This document shows positions 47,872-57,236 of a DNA stretch of 64,000 nucleotides, piece after piece. The translations under genes and the position numbers were made by a program. Every line of letters begins with the position of its first letter. Within the stretch, counting starts at the first letter, position 1. The DNA lies in assembly GCA_037200385.1 (NCBI GenBank), contig JBBCGL010000001.1:4479418-4543417 (forward strand). The letters are read 5' to 3'. This DNA comes from Rhizomicrobium sp. (GTDB lineage Bacteria > Pseudomonadota > Alphaproteobacteria > Micropepsales > Micropepsaceae). Under the pieces are notes generated by a model. That model had not been told where the DNA came from. It ran no database searches and saw only the letters and a list, made by a program, of their open reading frames with translations.

Positions 47872-48242
47872 AAAGGTTCCTCGCGCGCGCCGCGCAAAGC
47901 GGAAGCGGAGCCCGGCATGAGCGCTGAGGGAGGCTTGCGGAGACTCCGAAAGCGCCAATGATGACGTTCATCCGTATAGAGACGAAGTAAAGGTTCCCGC
48001 GTTCATCTTGGTTCCGGGCGATATGGGCCTTATAAACCGGGCTTTCCGCATGTCGCCGGATGCCGCTGAAAGTTCCTCGCAGGAACTCCCAACGACGATC
48101 GCTTTCGCTCTCGACAAGTCGAATGGCTGCGGTAAAGCTTCGTTTGCAAAACGAGCCGCATGCGATTGCGCGCGCTGCGGCAAGGGGTTTTGTTCAAGAC
48201 AATCGAACAGGGGGCCGCCGCTTCGCCGGCGGCTGGCGAGCC
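47872..48242. other. Non-coding gap of about 370 bases
   Basis: No convincing gene is seen; the longest local frames are short or lack a start with ribosome binding site. A perfect hairpin GTTCCT-CGC-AGGAAC lies at 48072-48086. Its role is unknown. The region is presumably the promoter and leader for the gene at 48243. Confidence 0.5.
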
Positions 48243-49931
48243 ATGCGAAGGGGCAGTGCGTTTGCGCTGGTGACGGCGCTGATCTCGGCAATGGCGTGCG
48301 CGCAGGCCGCACGCGCCGATGCCGATACGAGCGATCTGCATCGCCTCTACGACCGCGGCACCGATTGCGCCGTGTTCGACACGCCGGCCTTCCCGGCGGG
48401 GCGCGCCACCTGGGACGGGCCCTGCCGCCGCGGTCTGGCGGATGGCCGCGGCACCGCAACTTATTTCGGCAAGAACGACATTTCGCTGAGCCTCTCGGCG
48501 CAATTCGCGGATGGCGTCGCGGTGGACGGCAAGGCGGAGATCGCCTGGAGCGACGGGGCGCACTATTCCGGCCTGACGGTCGACGGCGCGCCGAGCGGCG
48601 CGGGCGTGCTGCGCGACGCGAAGGGCAATCGCTTCGACGGCGAGTGGAAGGACGGCGCGCTCAACGGGCACGGCTCGGTCGTCTGGGCCAATGGCGACCG
48701 CTATGACGGCGAATGGTTGAACGGCAAGGCCGAGGGCCATGGCGTACAGGTCTGGGCCGACGGCCAGAAATATGACGGCCCATGGCACAACGACCAGCCG
48801 AACGGGCAGGGTACCGTCACCCGCAAGGACGGCAGCAGCTTCGCGGCGCTGTTCGTCGACGGCAAGCGCGCGCCGGACGCCGCCGCAGCGGCGCCGGTCG
48901 CGGCAGCACCCGTCGCAACGGCCGCGGTGCCGGCGCAGTTCTTCGACTCGTTTGCCGGCAGGACGCTCGCCGCGCTGGATGGTTCGACCGTCGCCTTCAC
49001 CTCCGGCGAAGGCGGCTTCGTTCGCACCATCACCGGCCCGGACGGCACGGTGCAGAAGGCGGCTTTCATCGCCCTCGGGAACGGGCTGGGCTCCATCTCC
49101 GACGCCGGTCGGCCGCCGCAGGTGCGCGGCGTGTTCCGGCCGGCCGCGAACGGGATCGAGGCGGACTACGCCGACGGTCATTCCGAATGGCTCAGCCGGG
49201 TCTCCGACGGTCTCGCGATCACGCTCAAAAGCGCTTCGGGCGAACAGGCCTGCGCCGCCTGGTATCCGGCCGGTCATGTCTTCAGCGCCGAGGAGCGCAA
49301 GGCCGCGGTCGCCGCCTATGCCCGCCGCCTGGGCGTTTCCGACGGAACGGCGCCGCCGCGCACCAGCTGCGCGCTCGAAGCCGCCGAGCCGGCCGGTCCG
49401 CGTCCTATGCCGATGGCCAAGCCGCGTCGCACGCACGCCCCTTCGCAATCCGCGCTGACCGGCCCCGCGACGCCGGCGGCGGCAAGCGGCCTCGAGACCG
49501 TGCCCGTCAGGCCGTCGACCGTCCACCTGATCGACGGCCCGGCCGGCGACGCCGCCGACGCCCTGCCGGCAGACGCTCCGCCCACGGACGAAGCGATCGC
49601 GTCCAACTGCCTCAAGATCGACAGCGACGGCGCCTATTGGGGCTTCCGCAACCACTGTGGCTACACCGTTCAGTTCGCCTATTGCCTGCTGCATGGGACG
49701 GACCGGCTGACGGCCTGCGACGGCGCCGCGAGCGTGCCGGGCAGCGTCTCCGCCAACGGATTCGGCGCGCTGTTCGCCGATGACAGCCTGGGCGAGCGCG
49801 GCGTCGAGCACAATTTCCGCTGGGTCGGCTGCCGCGGCGGCGCCGGCGAGGTCACCGCGCATCTGGAAGCGCCGGACCCGGCATCGGGACGCTGCGTGCG
49901 CGGGGCGCGGACGTTGGCAAGGGGAAACTGA
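48243..49931 (+). CDS. Exported MORN-repeat protein with Cys-containing C-terminal domain
   Basis: A 562-residue exported protein: signal peptide MRRGSAFALVTALISAMACA with cleavage after ARA. Residues ~100-215 hold MORN repeats, for example NRFDGEWKDGALNGHGSVVW, DRYDGEWLNGKAEGHGVQVW and QKYDGPWHNDQPNGQGTV, which usually form an extended beta-sheet binding lipids or proteins. An Ala/Pro-rich linker and a middle domain follow. The last ~100 residues carry several cysteines (CLKIDSDGAYWGFRNHCGY...CLLHG...CDGA...GCRGG...CVRG), suggesting disulfides. The start at 48243 places the signal peptide correctly; earlier ATGs give non-signal N-termini. Function unknown. Confidence 0.8.
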   Translation: MRRGSAFALVTALISAMACAQAARADADTSDLHRLYDRGTDCAVFDTPAFPAGRATWDGPCRRGLADGRGTATYFGKNDISLSLSAQFADGVAVDGKAEIAWSDGAHYSGLTVDGAPSGAGVLRDAKGNRFDGEWKDGALNGHGSVVWANGDRYDGEWLNGKAEGHGVQVWADGQKYDGPWHNDQPNGQGTVTRKDGSSFAALFVDGKRAPDAAAAAPVAAAPVATAAVPAQFFDSFAGRTLAALDGSTVAFTSGEGGFVRTITGPDGTVQKAAFIALGNGLGSISDAGRPPQVRGVFRPAANGIEADYADGHSEWLSRVSDGLAITLKSASGEQACAAWYPAGHVFSAEERKAAVAAYARRLGVSDGTAPPRTSCALEAAEPAGPRPMPMAKPRRTHAPSQSALTGPATPAAASGLETVPVRPSTVHLIDGPAGDAADALPADAPPTDEAIASNCLKIDSDGAYWGFRNHCGYTVQFAYCLLHGTDRLTACDGAASVPGSVSANGFGALFADDSLGERGVEHNFRWVGCRGGAGEVTAHLEAPDPASGRCVRGARTLARGN

Positions 49932-49956
49932 ACGGGCGAACGACAAGGGCTGGGCG

Positions 49957-50607
49957 ATGAAGAAACCGATGACGAGAACGGCCGCGGGTCTGCTTGCGGC
50001 GCAGGCTGCGATCACGGGCGCCTGGGCGGGCGGCTGCGCCTCCGCGATCGACACTGCGGCGCTCAAGGTCGCCGCACTGCAACAGGAGTTGATGGTCGCA
50101 GCCTTCAGTTGCCATGACGTTCGCCGCTACAACGATTTCGTGCTGGCGCACCAGCCGGAACTGATCCGGTCCGACGCGGTGCTCAAATCCTTCTTCGTCC
50201 ATCGCACGAGCGAGGCCGCCTATCACACCTACAAGACCGAGCTCGCCAACGGCGCCTCGCTGCGTTCGATCCGCGACGCCGACGCGTTCTGCGGCCAGGC
50301 CGAAGATGCCTTCGCCGCCGCGGATGGGCAGGCGAGCCTTGCCGACACGTTCGGCGGCTGGCATTGGGCCGCGGCTTCGACGCTCGCCTGTCCGGGCACG
50401 GAGCTGCAGACGGCATCGGCCGCGCCGCCGCCGGTGCGCACGCCATGGCGCGAGCGGAGCGCGCTTGTCTCCGACGGCGACGCCATCCCCGCGCCATCGC
50501 GCGACGATGGCGAGGTTCCCGCCCCTCGCCGCCGTCATTCCGGCGACGCGATGTCGGCCGGCATGTCCGCACCCGCGCCGCATCGCCGCCTCGACGACAC
50601 GCTGTAG
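49957..50607 (+). CDS. Exported protein of unknown function
   Basis: A 216-residue protein not recognised by family. The N-terminus MKKPMTRTAAGLLAAQAAIT is a signal peptide. The mature N-terminal half has AALKVAALQQELMVAAFSCHDVRRYNDFVLAHQPELIRSD (given as consecutive motifs), with FSCHD and CGQAEDAF, a helical pattern seen in small alphaproteobacterial periplasmic proteins. The C-terminal ~75 residues are Pro/Arg/Asp-rich and probably disordered. It lies 25 bases after the MORN gene and is probably co-transcribed. Confidence 0.7.
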   Translation: MKKPMTRTAAGLLAAQAAITGAWAGGCASAIDTAALKVAALQQELMVAAFSCHDVRRYNDFVLAHQPELIRSDAVLKSFFVHRTSEAAYHTYKTELANGASLRSIRDADAFCGQAEDAFAAADGQASLADTFGGWHWAAASTLACPGTELQTASAAPPPVRTPWRERSALVSDGDAIPAPSRDDGEVPAPRRRHSGDAMSAGMSAPAPHRRLDDTL

Positions 50608-50721
50608 TGCGGCAACCGGCGCGGCGGTGCTGACGCAATCCGCAACATATCTTGTGTCGCGCTCGGCGGGAGGCCGCGCCTACAAAACGGCGTCCCGATA
50701 CCGCTTGCGCTGGAGTTCGCC

Positions 50722-51852
50722 GTGGCCGCCGACATTCCCTTCATCGATCTCCAGGCCCAGCGCGCGCGCCTGGGCGAACCGCTCAACAAGGCGATCCTGG
50801 CGGCGGTGGAAGGCGGCCAATGGGTGATGGGTCCGCAGGTCGCCGAACTCGAGCGCGAGCTCGCCGAATTCGCCGGCGTGAGGCATTGCATCGCCTGCGC
50901 CAACGGCACCGACGCGATCCTGATCGTCCTGCGGGCCTGGGATATCGGTCCCGGCGACGCGGTGTTCGTGCCGGCCTTCACCTTTGCGGCGACTGCCGAG
51001 GTGGTCGCGCTGGTCGGTGCCTCGCCGGTCTTCGTCGATGTGCTGCCCGACACCTACAACATGGATCCCGCGAGTCTCGAATCCGCCATCGCGTTGGTGC
51101 GGCGCGACGGCAAGCTGACGCCCAAGGCCGTCATCCCCGTCGACCTGTTCGGCCAGCCCGCCGATTATCGCGTGCTGGCGCCCATCGTCGCGGGCGCGGG
51201 CCTCAAGATGCTGTGCGACACGGCGCAGGGCTTCGGCGGCGTGCTCGAAGGCAAGCGCACCGGCGCCATCGGTCACGCGGCGACGACGAGCTTCTTTCCC
51301 GCCAAGCCGCTCGGCTGCTACGGCGACGGCGGCGCCGCCTTCACCGACGACGACGCGCTGGCCGAGTTGCTGCGCTCGATCCGCATCCACGGCCAGGGCA
51401 GCCATCGCTACGAGAATGTCCGCATCGGCGTGAACTCGCGCCTGGACACGATCCAGGCCGCCATCCTTCTCGAGAAGATGAAGATCTTCGCCGACGAGAT
51501 CGAAGCCCGCGAAGCCGCGGCGCAGCGCTACAACGCGGCGCTGTCGAAATCGAACCGCATCCGCGTGCCGCATGTCATCGCCGGCGCGCAATCGACCTGG
51601 GCGCAATACACGATCCAGGTGCCCGATCGCGACAAGCTCCAGGCCGACCTGAAAGCCTTGGGCATCCCGACCGCCGTCTACTATCCGATCCCGCTGTCGC
51701 GCCAGAAGGGCTATGCGCATTATCCGTCCGCGCCGATCCCCGCCACGGAGGCGATCAGCAACACGGTCGTCAGCCTGCCGATGCACCCCTATCTGTCGGC
51801 CGAGACGCAGAAGACGATCAGCGACGCCGTGCTCGCCTCCGTCGGCGCCTAG
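50722..51852 (+). CDS. DegT/DnrJ/EryC1-type sugar aminotransferase
   Basis: A 376-residue PLP-dependent enzyme that aminates keto-sugar nucleotides. The PLP lysine (~195) is in SFFPAKPLGCYGDGG, and other conserved parts are CANGTDAILIVLRAWDIGPGD (in two blocks), PAFTFAATAEVV and LCDTAQGFGG. It resembles WbpE/VioA-like aminotransferases that make 3- or 4-amino sugars for surface polysaccharides. The start is GTG at 50722. First gene of the sugar cluster; its end overlaps the convergent glycosyltransferase by four bases. Confidence 0.9.
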   Translation: MAADIPFIDLQAQRARLGEPLNKAILAAVEGGQWVMGPQVAELERELAEFAGVRHCIACANGTDAILIVLRAWDIGPGDAVFVPAFTFAATAEVVALVGASPVFVDVLPDTYNMDPASLESAIALVRRDGKLTPKAVIPVDLFGQPADYRVLAPIVAGAGLKMLCDTAQGFGGVLEGKRTGAIGHAATTSFFPAKPLGCYGDGGAAFTDDDALAELLRSIRIHGQGSHRYENVRIGVNSRLDTIQAAILLEKMKIFADEIEAREAAAQRYNAALSKSNRIRVPHVIAGAQSTWAQYTIQVPDRDKLQADLKALGIPTAVYYPIPLSRQKGYAHYPSAPIPATEAISNTVVSLPMHPYLSAETQKTISDAVLASVGA

Positions 51853-52613
51853 CCCTTGTAGTAGCCGCGCAGCCGCCGCAGCTCGAACAGCTTGCGCAAG
51901 GGCCGCAGGAACAGCGCCGCGTCCACCGGCGGCGCGCCCAGATGGATGCGCCTGGCGCGCAGGCATTCGAGGTTGCCGTCGATCGTCGCGCGCCAGTTGC
52001 GCGTGCTGATGCCGCCCAGCTGGAAGTCGGCCAGGATCTGCGGGATGTAGCGGATGCGGAAATCGTTCAGCTCCATCGCCCGCAGCATCAGGTCGTAGTC
52101 GGCGGTCGCGCGATAGGAGATGTCGAATTCGCCGACGCGGTCCAGGACCGCGCGCCGCGCATAGAAGGTGGGATGCGGCGGCATCCAGCCCGTCCGGAAC
52201 AGGCCGCGGCGGAATTCGCCGGCCCGCCATTCGCGCATGACGGTCTTGGTCCGGTGGTCGCTCACGAAGTCCAGGTCGCCATAGACGATGTCGGCATCGG
52301 CCAATCCCGCCGCGATGCGCGTCAATGCCAGGTCGTCATGGAACGTGTCGTCGGAATTGAGCACGCCGACCGCCTCGCCGCTGTAGAGCCGAAGCCCCTT
52401 GTTCATCGCGTCGAAAGGCCCCTTGTCGCGCTCGGAGATGATGCGGATCGACGGGGCGTTGTAAGCGCGGGCGATGTTAACCGTATCATCGGTCGACTGG
52501 CCGTCGACGACGAGGAGTTCCTTGTCGGCGTGCCGCTGTGCAAGAAAAGAGGCAATCGTGTCGCCGATGGTCGCGCTGGAATTCCAGCAGACTGTGATCA
52601 CGCTGATTTTCAT
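51849..52613 (-). CDS. Family 2 glycosyltransferase
   Basis: A 254-residue GT-A enzyme transferring a sugar from a nucleotide donor. It begins MKISVITVCWNSSATIGDTI, has VVDGQSTDDTVN and the metal-binding VLNSDDTFHDD, then the acceptor-domain GWMPPHPTFYARR and RATADYDLMLRAME. The sugar and linkage are unknown. It is the only minus-strand gene in this part of the cluster and is divergent from the dehydratase at 52840. Confidence 0.88.
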   Translation of the reverse strand: MKISVITVCWNSSATIGDTIASFLAQRHADKELLVVDGQSTDDTVNIARAYNAPSIRIISERDKGPFDAMNKGLRLYSGEAVGVLNSDDTFHDDLALTRIAAGLADADIVYGDLDFVSDHRTKTVMREWRAGEFRRGLFRTGWMPPHPTFYARRAVLDRVGEFDISYRATADYDLMLRAMELNDFRIRYIPQILADFQLGGISTRNWRATIDGNLECLRARRIHLGAPPVDAALFLRPLRKLFELRRLRGYYKG

Positions 52614-52839
52614 GCTCGGTGTGTCAATCCTTCAACGGCTCCGACGGACCAGCCGGGAACACCGCAAAGCAATGGAACGACTAGGTAATCTTCCGCGTTG
52701 AGGTATCGCCGGAGTAGGTCGATAGATCATTTTGCGCTTCGCATGCCAAGCGTTGTTACCCCGGCGGGCAGCTTGTAACGTGGTGTCACGAATATCGCGT
52801 TCACTTTGTTGGTTCGGTTGGGTATTTCACGTGCGATGA

Positions 52840-54804
52840 ATGCAGAAGCACGGTAGGGGAATTTTATTGCGCAGGTCAGTGCAAGTCCGCGCGGTCTTCA
52901 CGCGGTTGTGGCGTCTTACGGCGGATATGGGGCTGTCTGTGGCGGCCTTCGCGACCATATCCATGATTCCGCTCTTCCACCGCGAGTTCCTTCCGGGTGC
53001 CCTGTCCATCGATATCGCCAAGCCCTTGCTGGCCTATGGTTGTGTCGCGGGCATTGCCGCAGCCTATACCCGGACATACCGGATGATCTGGCGCTATGTG
53101 AGCTTCCAGGATCTCCTCGTCCTCATACGCGCCGCGACCCTGACCGCGGCGGGATTCGCCGCCCTCGAATTGTTCGTCGCCAGCTGGAACATGCCGCATT
53201 CGATTGCGCGGGCCGGCGTGACGATGCTGATGCTGTGGCTCGCCACGGTTGGCTTTCTCACGGCACCCAGGCTCCTCGCCCGCGCTTTCAGTGAGGCGCG
53301 CAATCTGAACTGGCATCGTGGCGGAGCGTGGTCGGACGATTCCATCCCGGCCCTGATCACCGGCGACGTCGAGCGGATGGAGGCTTTCATCCGCGAGTCG
53401 AGCCGCAATCCGGGATCGCGCTACCGCATCGTCGGCGTGGTGACCGACCAGCGAAGCCTGCACGGCAGCTATCTCCATGGCGTTCAGGTTCTGGACGATA
53501 TCGCCCATCTCGCCGATGCGCTGTTCCAGCTGCGCGAGCGCGGCATCCGGCCGGAGACGCTGATCCTGGCGCGCGACAACGCGACGCGCCGCGACTTCGA
53601 GGATCTTCTCGCGCTCTCCAGTCCCATCGGCCTCAAGGTGGGCCGCCTGCCGCCGCACGGCGCGTTCCGCGATGCGACGACGGTCCAGCCCATCGAGCTC
53701 GCCGACCTTCTCGGCCGTCCGGAGATCGTCTCCGATACCAGCGCCATCGCCGCCATGGTCCAGGGCAAGGTCGTCCTGATCACCGGCGCGGGCGGCAGCA
53801 TCGGCGGCGAGTTGTCGCGCCAGATCGCCAAGCTGGGACCGGCCAAGTTGGTGGTTGCCGATTCCTGCGAGTTCAATCTTTACTCGATCGATCAGGAGCT
53901 TAGTGAGGTCTATGACGACGTTCCGCGCGAGGCTGCGCTGCTCGACGTCCGCGACGGCGATCTCGTCGCGCGCTGGATGGAAAGGGTGCGGCCCGACGTC
54001 GTGTTCCATGCCGCCGCGCTCAAGCACGTGCCGCTGCTCGAACATCATCCGATCGAGGCGGTGAAGACCAATGTGATCGGCACGGTCAATGTCGCCGAGG
54101 CTTGCCTCAAATTCGGCGTCGCGACCATGGTCACGATTTCGACCGACAAGGCGGTCAATCCGAGCAACGTCATGGGCGCCACCAAGCGTCTGGCGGAGGC
54201 CTATTGCCAGGGCCTCGACCAGGCCGACGCCCGCGCTCACGCCACGCGCTTCATCACCGTGCGCTTCGGCAATGTGCTGGGCTCCGCCGGCTCCGTCGTT
54301 CCGCTGTTCCGCCGCCAGATCGAGGCGGGCGGGCCCGTGACGGTCACCCACACCGACATCACGCGCTATTTCATGACGATTCCCGAAGCGGTGTCGCTGG
54401 TCCTGCAGGCCGGTGCGCACGGCATCGGCTCGGAGGAAGAGCGCGGCGTCATCTACGTGCTGGAGATGGGACAGCCCGTGAAGATCATGGACCTGGCGCG
54501 ACAGATGATCCAGCTCTCCGGCCAGCGCCCCGATGTCGACATCAAGATCGAAGTCGTCGGCCTGCGTCCCGGCGAGAAGCTCTACGAGGAAGTCGTCCAC
54601 AGCGACGAGTCGGTCGTGCCGACGCGGACGAAGTCGGTGCTGAAATTCCAACCGCGCGCGACCGACCTGCGCATCATCCGCCAGCAGGTGCAGGAGCTGC
54701 GGCATGCCGCGGGCAATTGCGACGCCGAACGGGCGCTGCGCCTCCTCAAAATCTCCGTGCCGGAGTATCTTCCCGGCACGCCCGAACGGGCGGCGCTGTC
54801 CTAG
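52840..54804 (+). CDS. WbpM/CapD-type nucleotide-sugar 4,6-dehydratase
   Basis: A 654-residue membrane-anchored dehydratase acting on UDP-GlcNAc-type sugars to give the 4-keto-6-deoxy product. The N-terminal third has four to five membrane helices. The catalytic domain has the NAD motif VLITGAGGSIGGELSRQ near 312, and STDKAVNPSNVMGATK, in which Ser-Met-Lys replaces the usual Ser-Tyr-Lys, as in WbpM. VGLRPGEKLYEE is the typical ending. An AGGGGA box six bases before a TTG at 52867 suggests that translation may start there rather than at ATG 52840. Confidence 0.9.
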   Translation: MQKHGRGILLRRSVQVRAVFTRLWRLTADMGLSVAAFATISMIPLFHREFLPGALSIDIAKPLLAYGCVAGIAAAYTRTYRMIWRYVSFQDLLVLIRAATLTAAGFAALELFVASWNMPHSIARAGVTMLMLWLATVGFLTAPRLLARAFSEARNLNWHRGGAWSDDSIPALITGDVERMEAFIRESSRNPGSRYRIVGVVTDQRSLHGSYLHGVQVLDDIAHLADALFQLRERGIRPETLILARDNATRRDFEDLLALSSPIGLKVGRLPPHGAFRDATTVQPIELADLLGRPEIVSDTSAIAAMVQGKVVLITGAGGSIGGELSRQIAKLGPAKLVVADSCEFNLYSIDQELSEVYDDVPREAALLDVRDGDLVARWMERVRPDVVFHAAALKHVPLLEHHPIEAVKTNVIGTVNVAEACLKFGVATMVTISTDKAVNPSNVMGATKRLAEAYCQGLDQADARAHATRFITVRFGNVLGSAGSVVPLFRRQIEAGGPVTVTHTDITRYFMTIPEAVSLVLQAGAHGIGSEEERGVIYVLEMGQPVKIMDLARQMIQLSGQRPDVDIKIEVVGLRPGEKLYEEVVHSDESVVPTRTKSVLKFQPRATDLRIIRQQVQELRHAAGNCDAERALRLLKISVPEYLPGTPERAALS

Positions 54805-54842
54805 GTTCGCGGCCGGCGATTCGTTTCGGGGCGCTCTTGCGG

Positions 54843-55778
54843 ATGACATCCTGGATTTTTGCCGGCGGCCTCGCGCTGCTCTCCCTGCTGGGTGCTCTGG
54901 CCTATCGCAGCCTCTGGCGGGCGCTGCGCCCCGACGGCGCAACCCCGACCGGATATGGCGGCGTCCTGGCGCTCGTTCTGCTGGGGGCCGGCCTCTGGCA
55001 GGGCGCGCCGCGCGACATCGCGCTGTGTTACGCCGTCATCGCCGCCACGACGGCGCTCTACTGGATAGACGATGCCTTCGAGCTGAACGCCAGGCTGCGG
55101 TTCTTCGTGCAATTCGCCTCGGGCCTCGCGCTGGCCGCCATCGTTCTGGGCGTGGCGGATCCGCTCAACCTCGGGCTTTGCGTGCTCGGCGGACTGACGA
55201 ACGTCGTGCTGACAAATGTGATCAATTTCTGCGACGGTGCCGATCTCAACCTCGCCGTACTGCCGGTCCTCACCGCGGCGATCGTGCTGTTCGCCGGACC
55301 GCCCGACGTCTTCGCCGGCGCCGCCGTCGCCACGCTCGCCTTTGTCCTGCCCTTCGCCGCCGTGAACGCGCGGCCGAAGACGCTCTATTTCGGAGATTCG
55401 GGCTGCTTCGCCTTCGCCTGCCTGCTGACCCTGATGGCGGCCTATTACGTCCGCGAGCGCAGCACGGCGCAGATCTATGCCGCGGTGCCGATGGCGCTGC
55501 CCCTGTTCGACGCGTTCTATGTGTTCGTCACGCGGGTGCGGAACAAGGAAGACCTGCTCAGCCGCAACTATCTGCATCTCTACCAGAAGCTTCAGGCCCG
55601 CTTCGGCGGTTTCCATTATCTGTGGCCGCAGGTCCTGAATGTCGCGGTGGTGATCGCGCTGGCACTGGCGCTTCGTGCCGCGGGCTTCGCGGCGCTCTAT
55701 GCGGTTCCGCTGGCGATGGCCCTGGCGACCCCGGCCTTCTATCTCATCTATCGCCGTCTCTCGCTGCGGGAGGCCTGA
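54843..55778 (+). CDS. Polyprenyl-phosphate sugar-phosphate transferase (WbpL/WecA-like)
   Basis: A 311-residue integral membrane protein of the MraY/WecA superfamily, which starts glycan synthesis by moving a sugar phosphate to undecaprenyl phosphate. Motifs are ALYWIDDAFELNARLRFFVQ with the Asp pair, VINFCDGADLN with the conserved Asn and Asp, and TLYFGDSGCFAFA. About ten membrane helices. It follows the dehydratase by 38 bases, so the dehydratase product may be its donor. Confidence 0.87.
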   Translation: MTSWIFAGGLALLSLLGALAYRSLWRALRPDGATPTGYGGVLALVLLGAGLWQGAPRDIALCYAVIAATTALYWIDDAFELNARLRFFVQFASGLALAAIVLGVADPLNLGLCVLGGLTNVVLTNVINFCDGADLNLAVLPVLTAAIVLFAGPPDVFAGAAVATLAFVLPFAAVNARPKTLYFGDSGCFAFACLLTLMAAYYVRERSTAQIYAAVPMALPLFDAFYVFVTRVRNKEDLLSRNYLHLYQKLQARFGGFHYLWPQVLNVAVVIALALALRAAGFAALYAVPLAMALATPAFYLIYRRLSLREA

Positions 55779-55782
55779 GCCG

Positions 55783-56730
55783 ATGTCGCAAGACCGCCCC
55801 TTCGGCGCCTTCTGCCTCGTCGGCATGGGCGCCCATGCCCGGACCAAGCTGCTCCCGGCGCTGCAGGCCAGCGGGCAAGTGATCGCCGGCGTCGTCTCGA
55901 AGACCTTCGCCGAGCCGGGCATGCGCGTCTTTGCCGAGCTGGACGAGGCGCTCGACGCTCTTCCGCGCGAGACGGTGTTCTTCATAGCCTCGCCGCCCGC
56001 CGCCCATTATGCGCAATCGAAGGCGATCCTCGCGCGCGGCTTCGATCTTTTCGTCGAAAAGCCCGCCTTCCTCTTTCCGGACGAAGCCGAGGAGATCGCC
56101 GCCCTGGCCGACGCGCAGGGCGCCGTTCTCGCCGAGGCGATGATGTATCGCCATGCTGTGCTCTACGCCCGCCTGCTCGACCATTGGGGCCGCAACCGCG
56201 ACCGCATCCGCGCGCTCGCGCTGACCTTCGTCATCGACAGGATGCCCGCGGGGACCTTCCGGCTCGAGGACGGCATGGCGGCCTCCTCGACCTACGATAT
56301 CGGCTGCTACCCGGTATCCCTGCTGGCCGATCTGGGGCTCGGCGAGGCGGCGATCGCGGTGACCGGCGTCGACCATCCCGGGGCGCGCGACCGGGAGCGC
56401 GTCCATGCCGCGGGCGAGGGCGGAACGGTAAGCTTCACCCTCGATTACGGCGTGGCCCCCGCCTATGCGAACACGGTTACCGTCGTCCACGACGGTGGCG
56501 AGACGGCGACCTTTTCGCCGTTCTTCTACGGCCGCCCGGGCGAGCGTCGGATCGTCACGGCGGCGGGCGCCGAAACGGTCGAGGAGGCGAACAGCTTCGA
56601 GACCATGCTCCGGCGGCCCCGCCGCGAGTGGCTCGCAGAGCAGGGGGAGCGGAACCGCCGGATGGCGGCGGTAACGGGGAAATTATGGGCCCTCGCCAGC
56701 GCCGTCGCCGCTTTCGGCAAATCCCCGTGA
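55783..56730 (+). CDS. Gfo/Idh/MocA-family oxidoreductase
   Basis: A 315-residue NAD(P)-dependent oxidoreductase. It starts MSQDRPFGAFCLVGMGAHAR, a somewhat degenerate Rossmann motif, and has LFVEKPAFLFPDEAEEI, the EKP signature of the family, plus STYDIGCYPVSLLADLG. In sugar clusters such enzymes oxidise or reduce ring hydroxyls of nucleotide sugars. It is four bases from the preceding gene. Confidence 0.82.
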   Translation: MSQDRPFGAFCLVGMGAHARTKLLPALQASGQVIAGVVSKTFAEPGMRVFAELDEALDALPRETVFFIASPPAAHYAQSKAILARGFDLFVEKPAFLFPDEAEEIAALADAQGAVLAEAMMYRHAVLYARLLDHWGRNRDRIRALALTFVIDRMPAGTFRLEDGMAASSTYDIGCYPVSLLADLGLGEAAIAVTGVDHPGARDRERVHAAGEGGTVSFTLDYGVAPAYANTVTVVHDGGETATFSPFFYGRPGERRIVTAAGAETVEEANSFETMLRRPRREWLAEQGERNRRMAAVTGKLWALASAVAAFGKSP

Positions 56731-56795
56731 AACCGCGATTTTTTTGCGCTCTTGGCGGCGCGCGAGGCTTGCGCTAGAGCATACGTCTCACGCCC

Positions 56796-57236
56796 ATGAC
56801 GGATGAGACGATGACGCTGCCCCGAAAATCCACGCTGGTTCCCAATGTCCAGCGCGACGCCGACAAGCGCGGCGGGATCCTTTCCATCGTCGACGAGCCG
56901 GTGAGCAACGTCTCGATCATCACCTGCACGCCGGGTTCGGTGCGCTCGAACCACTTTCACCACAGCGACTGGCACCTGATGTACGTGCTGGAAGGCCAGA
57001 TCGATTATTTCTTCAAGGACGTCGACACCGGCGAGATCAAATATCTCCGCGTCAAGGAAGGCGACAACATCTTCACCCCGCCCAATGAACTGCACGCGAC
57101 GTATTTCCCGGTGAAGACCACGCTGATCGTCTCGAGCAAGAATCCGCGCGATCAGGAAACCTATGAGGCCGACACGGTCCGCGAGCGCTTCATCGACGAA
57201 GACAACATCCAGGACATGCTGGCGAGATATTCCTGA
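56796..57236 (+). CDS. Cupin-domain protein of the sugar cluster
   Basis: A 146-residue single cupin. The two metal-binding cupin motifs are visible: GSVRSNHFHHSDWHLMYVLEG, with the His cluster, and GDNIFTPPNELHATYFP. Relatives in sugar clusters isomerise or epimerise keto sugars, but a chaperone-like or regulatory role is also known for small cupins. Its last base overlaps the start of the methyltransferase (TGATG). Confidence 0.8.
   Translation: MTDETMTLPRKSTLVPNVQRDADKRGGILSIVDEPVSNVSIITCTPGSVRSNHFHHSDWHLMYVLEGQIDYFFKDVDTGEIKYLRVKEGDNIFTPPNELHATYFPVKTTLIVSSKNPRDQETYEADTVRERFIDEDNIQDMLARYS

Noticed and set aside
47926-47970. A 14-codon frame in the gap after the cyclophilin
   Set aside because: Too short, no ribosome binding site, and no support from context.
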